From an uncultured Bacteroidales bacterium (GTDB lineage: Bacteria; Bacteroidota; Bacteroidia; Bacteroidales; Paludibacteraceae): DNA of 18,889 nucleotides. How positions within the stretch are numbered: position 1 is the stretch's first letter; each line of letters starts with the position of its first letter. Shown in pieces: positions 12,967-18,889 of this stretch. The stretch is taken from contig CALFTM010000034.1 in NCBI GenBank assembly GCA_937916355.1, positions 1 through 18,889 of the forward strand, read 5' to 3'. The notes beneath the pieces are model-generated. The model was given only the letters and a program-made list of their open reading frames with translations, was not told the DNA's origin and did no database searches. The position numbers were made by a program, and so were the translations under genes.

Positions 12967-14769
12967 ATGAGTTTTTTTAAAAGCTATTTTGCCTCCTTGT
13001 TGGCGATTATTACTTCTGGTTGTTTGATGTTTTTCCTTTTCTTCGCTGGAATGTTCGCCTTGGTTGGAGTGTTTGCTGATGCGGCGACAGAATTTTCTAT
13101 GGGGAAGAAAGAGGTCGTAGTGGATGACAATTCGTTGTTGCAGATTACATTGGAAGGGATGATGTCTGAACAACCTAAGGAGGAGATGTCTGGTGTTATT
13201 TTCGGAGAACGTCAGTTGTCGATCTCTTTACAGGAGATTGTGTCTGCTATTCGTAATGCCGCAAAGGATGAGCGTATTAAGGGTATATATTTGAAAACAG
13301 GTGTTTGTGATGCGAGCTATGCGACGTTAGAGGAGATTCGTAAAGAGTTAGTTGATTTCAGGTCTACTGGAAAGTTTGTCGTTTCCTATTCAGGCGACTA
13401 TACACAGGGAGCATATTATCTTGCGTCTGTTGCAGACGAGGTCTGTTTGAACCCTTTCGGTATGTTGGATTTGAAAGGGGTTTCTTCTTCTTCTATGTTT
13501 TACAAGAACTTGTTTGATACATTGGGAGTTGAAATGCAGGTTATTAAAGTTGGAACTTATAAGTCATTTACCGAACAATATACGAATGATTCTATGAGTG
13601 CGGAGAACCGTGAGCAGGTATCGCACATGGTTAACACGCTATGGAACTCGATGAAGTCGGAGATTTCGAAATCAAAAAATCTTTCGGAAGAGGAGATTGA
13701 TTCTCTTTCTACCCAAATGCTTGCTTTTCAGTCTGCTCAAAAAGTGTTGGAGGCTGGATTGGTGGACAAACTGTGTTATGCGGATGAGATTGTCTCAATC
13801 CTATCCAATAGGTTGGGAGTAGAGGAGTCTTTGTTGCAAAGTAAGCTCATTCCGGTAAAAGACTATGTTGCAAATATGTCGACTGATGTAGAGGAGGTTC
13901 TTCAAAGTGCGGTCAAACCTAAAATCGCAGTCCTCTATGCAGATGGAGAGATCGACAATGGAGGTGTGAGTGGTATTACCTCCTCAAAAATTGTTAAGCA
14001 ATTGAATGAGTTTAGAAAAGATAACAATATTTTTGCGGTGGTCCTTCGCGTAAACAGTCCGGGCGGTAGTGCTTATGGAGCAGAGCAGATGTGGCGTGCC
14101 GTGGAGCGATTGAAAGAGAAAATGCCTGTTATCGTCAGTATGGGAGATTATGCCGCTTCGGGAGGGTATTATATGTCAGCAGGAGCCAACCGCATTTTTG
14201 CGGATGAGAAGACCATAACCGGTTCTATCGGTGTCTTCAGTGTCATTCCGAATGTGAAAGAGTTGACGGACAAACTGGGAGTCTCCTATGAGGTGGTAAG
14301 CACCAATGACAAGGACAATACGCTGACCCTTCTTCGTCCGTTGTCTCCAGAAGAGAAGCAGGTTCTGCAGACTCATGTTAATGAGGTTTATGAGACTTTC
14401 TTAAAACGTTGTATGGACGGAAGAAAAATGAGCAGAGAGGCCATTGAAGAGGTGGCGGAAGGACGAGTTTGGTGTGGGGCTGATGCTTTGTCTATAGGAT
14501 TGGTAGACGAGATCGGTACTTTGCAAGATGCCATAGAATATGCGGCTAAATTGACCAAGGTGGAAGACAATTATGGGGTCGATTATTATCCTCGTCCGAA
14601 GAATGTTTGGGAACAATGGATGGAGATTACAGATGCGTCTTACGAAAAAATCAAGGAGGAGAAATTCCCGCTTCAATATCATTTAGAAAAAAAGACGGAA
14701 TTCCTGAATAAAGTTCGTCGTGTTGATAGAATCCAAGCAATCCTCCCTTATCAAATAGAACCACGATAA
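12967..14769 (+). CDS. sppA: Signal peptide peptidase SppA (protease IV, 67-kDa type)
   Basis: SppA is a membrane-anchored Ser/Lys peptidase that degrades cleaved signal peptides in the envelope. The 600-residue length fits the long, internally duplicated type. One N-terminal anchor helix is visible (about residues 9-37). The two halves each hold a ClpP/crotonase-like domain: the first supplies the general base K199 (in KVGTYKSFTEQY), the second the nucleophile S398 (in DYAASGGYYMS), preceded by the oxyanion loop RVNSPGGSA. GSIGVF follows, also typical. The stop overlaps the antiporter start as TAATG. It probably belongs to the phospholipid transcription unit. Confidence 0.95.
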   Translation: MSFFKSYFASLLAIITSGCLMFFLFFAGMFALVGVFADAATEFSMGKKEVVVDDNSLLQITLEGMMSEQPKEEMSGVIFGERQLSISLQEIVSAIRNAAKDERIKGIYLKTGVCDASYATLEEIRKELVDFRSTGKFVVSYSGDYTQGAYYLASVADEVCLNPFGMLDLKGVSSSSMFYKNLFDTLGVEMQVIKVGTYKSFTEQYTNDSMSAENREQVSHMVNTLWNSMKSEISKSKNLSEEEIDSLSTQMLAFQSAQKVLEAGLVDKLCYADEIVSILSNRLGVEESLLQSKLIPVKDYVANMSTDVEEVLQSAVKPKIAVLYADGEIDNGGVSGITSSKIVKQLNEFRKDNNIFAVVLRVNSPGGSAYGAEQMWRAVERLKEKMPVIVSMGDYAASGGYYMSAGANRIFADEKTITGSIGVFSVIPNVKELTDKLGVSYEVVSTNDKDNTLTLLRPLSPEEKQVLQTHVNEVYETFLKRCMDGRKMSREAIEEVAEGRVWCGADALSIGLVDEIGTLQDAIEYAAKLTKVEDNYGVDYYPRPKNVWEQWMEITDASYEKIKEEKFPLQYHLEKKTEFLNKVRRVDRIQAILPYQIEPR

Positions 14770-17042
14770 TGACTATTCCCCCGTTGATAAATGATTTGGC
14801 ACTCATTCTAATCAGTGCTGGGTTGACCACTATAATTTTCAAGTGGCTGAAGCAGCCTGTTGTGTTAGGTTATATTGTCGCTGGGTGTTTAGTAAGTTCG
14901 CAGATCACGTTGACACCCACGGTGAGTGGGGTTTCCGACATTGGTACTTGGGCGGACATCGGGGTGGTCTTCTTGTTGTTTAGTTTAGGCTTAGATTTTA
15001 GTTTTAAAAAGTTATTTAAAGTAGGTCGGACAGCCATCATCTCGGCTGTTGTGATTGTTACTTTTATGATTGTGCTTGGCTTCTTCGTGGGTATGGCGAT
15101 GGGGTGGGGCATGACCAATTCTTTTTTGCTTGGAGGAATGATCTCCATGTCGTCCACTGCCATCATCATCAAAGCATTTGACGATATGGGTTTGAAGAGC
15201 CAGAAATTTACGAAGATTGTTTTCGGAATCCTTATTGTAGAAGATCTGATAGCCATTCTCCTAATGGTTCTTATATCCACAATCTTTGTTGGAAAATCAT
15301 TTGAAGGCAAAGAACTCTTGTTTGGGGTGTTTAAATTGGTTTTCTTCTTAGTTGTTTGGATGATTTCTGGAATCTATTTCATTCCTATCATACTAAGGAA
15401 AGCCAAGAGGTTTTTTAACGATGAGACACTGCTCGTTTTCGCTTTGGGGTTATGCTTTGGAATGGTCTTGTTTGCGATGAAGGTTGGGTTCTCTTCCGCT
15501 TTGGGCGCGTTTGTCATGGGTTCTATTTTTGCTGAAACGTTAGAGGCAGAGAGGATTGAGAAGTTGGTGTTGCCGATGAAGGATATTTTTGGGGCGATCT
15601 TTTTTGTCTCAGTCGGAATGATGGTTGATTTCGATGTGATTTTAGAATATGCTCTTCCTATTTTGATATTGGTTGTGACTGTTGTCGTCGGTCAAGTCAG
15701 TTTGGCGATTATCGGTTTGTTGTTGTCCGGACAAAATTTGAAGACCACGATTCAGTCCAGTTTCTGTCTCACTCAAATAGGTGAGTTCGCCTTTATCATT
15801 GCGATGCTTGGAGCCAATTTAGGAATCATTGATGAATTTATTTACCCTGTGATTGTGGCAGTATCCGTGATAACGATCTTTGTAACCCCATACGTGATGA
15901 AGTTGTCCGATCCGGTTTACGAATTCCTTAATAGGAAGTTGCCAGAGAGTTGGAAAGCACAACTTGAGAATCGAGGAAAGTGGAAAGCAGATAAGGCGGA
16001 GAATGTTTGGAACACCCTTTTGTTGCAGATTGCAAAGATTGTCGCGGTATATTCCATCTTGTCCATTGCCGTCTTGTTCTTATCATTGAACTACCTAAAA
16101 CCATTGGTTTTAACCTATCTGCCCAATGTGTGGGGCAAGTTGGCGGTTGCCGCTGTGACGATTATTTTAATATCTCCATTTTTGAGAGCGATTGTTTGGA
16201 AGAAGAATCATTCGCAGGAGTATAAATATTTATGGGCAAAGAGCCATTTAAACAGAATCCCTTTGATAGCATTGGTGGTTGTCCGTTTTTTAGGGGTGTT
16301 CGCCATTGTGGCATTTGTCTTGGTGCAGATATTCAATGTGCATGTTGGTTTAGCCATCATGTTCGCCTGTCTGTTGGTCTTCCTGATGGTGGCATCCAAA
16401 CGTCTTAAACTTTTTTCGATCAATTTGGAGCGGAAATTCCAATATAATCTTAATTCAAGAGATTATGAGCTGAGCAAAAAAAAGGTGGGGGATTCTAAAG
16501 GGAGAGCCGTTTTCGCTTCCAGTCTTTCATCTGATGTGCATCTCGTCGATTTTACGCTCTCCTCCAATGCCTCGTGTGCAGGAAAGTCACTATGTGAATT
16601 GAACTACAGGAAAAAGTATGGCGTTCATATCGTCTCCATTCTAAGAGGGGGGTATCGCATTAACATACCCGGAGGGGCGGAGATACTCTATCCAATGGAT
16701 AAGGTGCTGGCGTTGGGTACAGATGAGCAGTTGGAGGTTTTCCAAAATGCCATCCAAGATGTTTTGGAAGATTGTACCTATAACGAGAATGTCAGTGTAA
16801 AACAGTTTGAAATCACAAAAGATTCCCCATTCTATGGAAAGACTCTTAGGAAATCTGGCGTGAGAGAATCACAAGGTTGTATGATCATCAGAATTGATCG
16901 AGACGGCGAGACCATCGTAAATCCTGATCCAGATATTGTTTTTACTGATAATGATGTCGTTTGGATTGTCGGGGAAAATAGTGCGTTGCAAAAAGTGGTG
17001 GACGACGAGAAGCATAATGTGAGAACAATAGAGGAGTGTTGA
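14769..17042 (+). CDS. CPA2-family cation:proton antiporter with C-terminal RCK_C domains
   Basis: The 757-residue inner-membrane protein is a KefB/KefC-like monovalent cation:proton antiporter-2. The N-terminal Na+/H+ exchanger domain (about residues 8-385) shows LLFSLGLDF, SMSSTAIIIK, IVEDLIAILL (the ED where many relatives have QD), SSALGAFVMG and FFVSVGMMVDF. Four or five further hydrophobic helices (about 415-540) follow, a region absent from plain KefC. The cytosolic end holds two TrkA-C/RCK_C-type domains (about 580-665 and 675-750), but no Rossmann-type TrkA-N NAD-binding domain is visible. K+ or Na+ as substrate cannot be told. It starts on the last base of the sppA stop, indicating translational coupling. 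Confidence 0.9.
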   Translation: MTIPPLINDLALILISAGLTTIIFKWLKQPVVLGYIVAGCLVSSQITLTPTVSGVSDIGTWADIGVVFLLFSLGLDFSFKKLFKVGRTAIISAVVIVTFMIVLGFFVGMAMGWGMTNSFLLGGMISMSSTAIIIKAFDDMGLKSQKFTKIVFGILIVEDLIAILLMVLISTIFVGKSFEGKELLFGVFKLVFFLVVWMISGIYFIPIILRKAKRFFNDETLLVFALGLCFGMVLFAMKVGFSSALGAFVMGSIFAETLEAERIEKLVLPMKDIFGAIFFVSVGMMVDFDVILEYALPILILVVTVVVGQVSLAIIGLLLSGQNLKTTIQSSFCLTQIGEFAFIIAMLGANLGIIDEFIYPVIVAVSVITIFVTPYVMKLSDPVYEFLNRKLPESWKAQLENRGKWKADKAENVWNTLLLQIAKIVAVYSILSIAVLFLSLNYLKPLVLTYLPNVWGKLAVAAVTIILISPFLRAIVWKKNHSQEYKYLWAKSHLNRIPLIALVVVRFLGVFAIVAFVLVQIFNVHVGLAIMFACLLVFLMVASKRLKLFSINLERKFQYNLNSRDYELSKKKVGDSKGRAVFASSLSSDVHLVDFTLSSNASCAGKSLCELNYRKKYGVHIVSILRGGYRINIPGGAEILYPMDKVLALGTDEQLEVFQNAIQDVLEDCTYNENVSVKQFEITKDSPFYGKTLRKSGVRESQGCMIIRIDRDGETIVNPDPDIVFTDNDVVWIVGENSALQKVVDDEKHNVRTIEEC

Positions 17043-17064
17043 AAATCCATCAACACTCCCCGTT
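17033..17064 (+). terminator. Probable terminator overlapping the antiporter stop codon
   Basis: GGAGTGTTGA (17033-17042) and TCAACACTCC (17050-17059) form a perfect 10-bp stem with a 7-nt loop, followed by CCG and four T. The TGA stop is within the left arm. The short T run makes it weaker than a classical terminator; it could act on both convergent genes. Confidence 0.6.
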
Positions 17065-17090
17065 TTGTAAGCTACAGAAAAGATTCCCTC

Positions 17091-17975
17091 CTACCTGTTG
17101 TCCAATTGACCAAATACACCTTGCAGAACATCACTGACACGAGCACTTGCGTTGTGACGGATGTCGTACTCTTTTTCAGAAACCTTGTGGAATAGTCCGG
17201 TAAGAGCCTTGTCGGTGATGTAGTCCGAAAGATCTGCGTTCACCGGTTGAATGCTTAAAATCTTCTCGAAGTACTCATCGTTTAGAATACCAGATTTGCG
17301 TGCCACTTCCAACCCGATTTTTACGATTGAGCTATCCATCATCTCCACCAATTTGTTGTTGTAGGTGGCGAATGTGTTCCATGCGTCTGTTGGGGTCACA
17401 TTAGCGATTTTGACTTCATTCAGAGAGGTCGTGATGGTCGGGATGAAGGCATTTTGGAGCTGCGTGAAAGTGTTATCCTTCAAGTAGGTAGTTGCAGCAT
17501 TATCCGCACCGAACAAGATGTTTTTGGCATCTCCGATAGACATGCTCGTTATAGCGTTGGCGAATATGTCGACCGACTTAGGTGCAGCATCCTCTGCCGC
17601 ACGGTTGAGCAGAGTGACGACTGTATCGGATGTTGGGATACTCACATTTGAAGAACTAAGCAGAGAACTGAAGGTTTCGTTTTGAGACAAAGACTGCACC
17701 GCATTGAAAACCGTTAGAGCCTCCTCAGGCAATCCGATGCGGACTGCAGCATCAGCAAGAAAACCATCCTTCTTTCCGAGGTTGGCAGCTGCAGTTTCGA
17801 TACCAACTTTCAGAGCCTCTTTCAATCCTGCGGCAATGTCAAAATTGCCACCATTGTTAATAGCGTTGATGACATCCTTTGCTGCGCCATTGTTCAGAGA
17901 CTCTATAATCTCCTTTGCTGCGTCGCTTTTAGCAACCGAAGCAATTGTTGAAAAAACATCTTTTAAAAAACTCAT
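17091..17975 (-). CDS. DUF4197 family protein
   Basis: The 294-residue helical protein matches DUF4197, a family of unknown function. Recognised blocks are GLKEALKVGIETAAANLGKKDGFLADAAVRIGLPE (about residues 49-83), LLNRAAEDAAPKSVDIFANAI, MSIGDAKNILFGADNAATTYL and, near the C-terminus, DKALTGLFHKVSEKEYDIRHNASARVSDVLQ. Family members I know usually carry an exported N-terminus; here the first residues (MSFLKDVFSTIASVAKSD) are amphipathic, not a signal peptide, and no upstream in-frame extension is evident. It is convergent with the antiporter gene and has its own promoter. Confidence 0.88.
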   Translation of the reverse strand: MSFLKDVFSTIASVAKSDAAKEIIESLNNGAAKDVINAINNGGNFDIAAGLKEALKVGIETAAANLGKKDGFLADAAVRIGLPEEALTVFNAVQSLSQNETFSSLLSSSNVSIPTSDTVVTLLNRAAEDAAPKSVDIFANAITSMSIGDAKNILFGADNAATTYLKDNTFTQLQNAFIPTITTSLNEVKIANVTPTDAWNTFATYNNKLVEMMDSSIVKIGLEVARKSGILNDEYFEKILSIQPVNADLSDYITDKALTGLFHKVSEKEYDIRHNASARVSDVLQGVFGQLDNR

Positions 17976-18042
17976 GTTATTAAATTTAAGAATGATAAAA
18001 CTAAATCCGCAATTTTATTTGCGCTCTCATTTGTTGTTTTAA

Positions 18043-18074
18043 CAAAAATACGATGTAGGAATGTAAACTGCAAA
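18043..18074 (-). promoter_or_regulatory. Promoter of the DUF4197 gene
   Basis: Minus strand: TTTG (18074-18071), a 20-bp spacer, TATTTTTG (18050-18043), matching TAnnTTTG. The leader would be about 60 nt. Confidence 0.6.
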
Positions 18075-18397
18075 TTTATTTTTAGTTGCATTCTTTTTTT
18101 GTGGTTCTTCATCTCCCCAAGATTTCTTCTCCTGAAAAATATATGTAGGTTTCCCTTGTGAAGTAATTCCGTTTGCGCAAATTTGAGAAATGATTAAAGG
18201 TGGATTCTGTGAAAATTCGTTTCGCTGAATTTTTGAATTTATTTCGAGTAAATTACAGGGAGAAAGAAGTATACGGTGCGGGTACTGAGACAGACTGACA
18301 AGCAACAAGTTGCCGAAATAAACCAAAAAGTGCGAAAGGTTTATCAACCGACGAATTGTACTTTTAAATTTAAAACGATGATTTAAGGGGTTTCCCT

Positions 18398-18435
18398 AAA
18401 AAAGTACTGAGCAACAAAAAGTTACTCAGTACTTT
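18398..18435 (-). terminator. Rho-independent terminator of the Rpn-family gene
   Basis: An 11-bp perfect stem (AAAGTACTGAG at 18401-18411, CTCAGTACTTT at 18425-18435) extends inward over one mismatch by three more pairs to an AAAAA loop. On the minus strand it runs into six T (18403-18398). It lies about 85 bp after the stop of the Rpn gene. Confidence 0.8.
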
Positions 18436-18518
18436 GTCGTGTTAGATAATTCGTCTGTCTCAATATTGCAATAAGATTGCGGTTTAAAATGAGCAAAAAA
18501 ATATAGAAAAAGAACATC

Positions 18519-18889
18519 TCACAGTTCCTCTATTTCGTCAACAGACAAATTTGTCAATTTTGAAATCACATTTATATCCAAACCCTCTTCCTTCATTCTC
18601 TTGGCCGTTTTTAGGATTCCTATGGTTTCGCCCTCTGCCCTTCCTTTTTGCAATCCTATAGCCACGCCCTCTGCTCGTCCTTTTTCTATTCCTATCGCTT
18701 CCCCCTCTTCCAATCCATCTTTTTTGGCGGTATTCATGACACTGAACCAGTCATTGCAATTTTTCAAGTTCTCCTCATAGTCGTAGCGTTCTGTTTTTGA
18801 AAAGGCGGCGATTTCCGCCACCTCGAAAAAGCGTTTGAAGATGGCTTCGGTCAATGCGGCGGGCTTGTCGTCTAACTTCCCGAGGTTTT
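18519..18889 (-). CDS. Rpn family (PD-(D/E)XK) recombination-promoting nuclease/putative transposase, C-terminal fragment, truncated by right edge
   Basis: The frame is open to the right edge, so the TTG at 18854 is internal; the upstream residues NLGKLDDKPAALTEAIFKRFFEVAEIAAFS fit the conserved end of the nuclease domain. After YDYEENLKNCNDWF comes the variable tail with about 12-residue repeats (IGIEKGRAEGVA, IGLQKGRAEGET) and a short helical end with ISKLTNLSVDEIEEL, also usual for the family. Such proteins carry a PD-(D/E)XK nuclease core, located here beyond the window, and promote recombination in E. coli (Rpn/YhgA); they are often multicopy. The gene ends 84 bp before its terminator. 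Confidence 0.88.
   Translation of the reverse strand, partial: NLGKLDDKPAALTEAIFKRFFEVAEIAAFSKTERYDYEENLKNCNDWFSVMNTAKKDGLEEGEAIGIEKGRAEGVAIGLQKGRAEGETIGILKTAKRMKEEGLDINVISKLTNLSVDEIEEL

Larger units (their letters stand above)
17976..18518. other. Gene-free stretch between DUF4197 and the Rpn gene
   Basis: The stretch holds the DUF4197 promoter and the terminator of the Rpn gene. In between (about 18080-18390) I find no convincing gene; a 102-codon minus-strand frame there has no family features and overlaps the DUF4197 promoter. A small GCAAC/GTTGC hairpin lies near 18303-18314. Confidence 0.5.

Noticed and set aside
18039..18347. 102-codon minus-strand frame
   Set aside because: No recognisable features or start signals, and its 3' end overlaps the DUF4197 promoter.

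Overview
The window is chromosomal DNA from a member of the Bacteroidota, most likely order Bacteroidales; the family cannot be resolved. The evidence is promoters of the TTTG-N19/20-TAnnTTTG type (best at 2872-2902, 5666-5696 and 18043-18074), A-rich translation starts mostly without a clear Shine-Dalgarno sequence, a DUF4197 gene, Rpn and AAA-ATPase/DUF1703 genes typical of the order, and a compact cdsA-psd-pssA phospholipid cluster.

Left part (1-3970): the 3' end of an AAA-ATPase-like/PD-(D/E)XK gene that enters from the left edge; an unrecognised four-helix membrane protein built from two similar halves; on the minus strand a two-gene operon of a YhhQ queuosine-precursor transporter followed 2 bp later by a small radical SAM protein with a CX4CX2C cluster motif (candidate queuine-salvage enzyme); and a secreted protein of unknown function with its own terminator.

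Mobile/repeat island (about 4003-5410): a decayed AlbA_2-like fragment, a 67-bp tandem array carrying a palindrome, degenerate half-site arrays, and a REP-associated tyrosine transposase (RAYT). A REP palindrome lies in frame inside the transposase gene and continues into a 30-bp tandem repeat that encodes five decapeptides rich in His, Ser, Pro and Gln. A second REP supplies the stop codon. A tRNA-Phe(GAA) gene with promoter and terminator follows.

Central and right part (5765-17042, plus strand): a YgjP-like zinc metalloprotein stands alone, then a likely transcription unit of a 1233-residue secreted coiled-coil protein, cdsA, psd, pssA, sppA and a CPA2-type cation:proton antiporter. CdsA makes CDP-diacylglycerol, PssA makes phosphatidylserine from it, and Psd makes phosphatidylethanolamine, so the three form a complete PE pathway. 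SppA and the antiporter are joined by a TAATG overlap and are envelope functions. The giant helical protein is an unexplained envelope gene upstream of lipid synthesis.

Right end (17091-18889, minus strand): a DUF4197 protein convergent with the antiporter, a 543-bp gene-free stretch that includes a strong terminator, and the 3' part of an Rpn-family nuclease/transposase gene running off the right edge. The most unusual features are the RAYT that carries its own REP as coding sequence, the probable queuosine-salvage pair and the giant rod-like protein.
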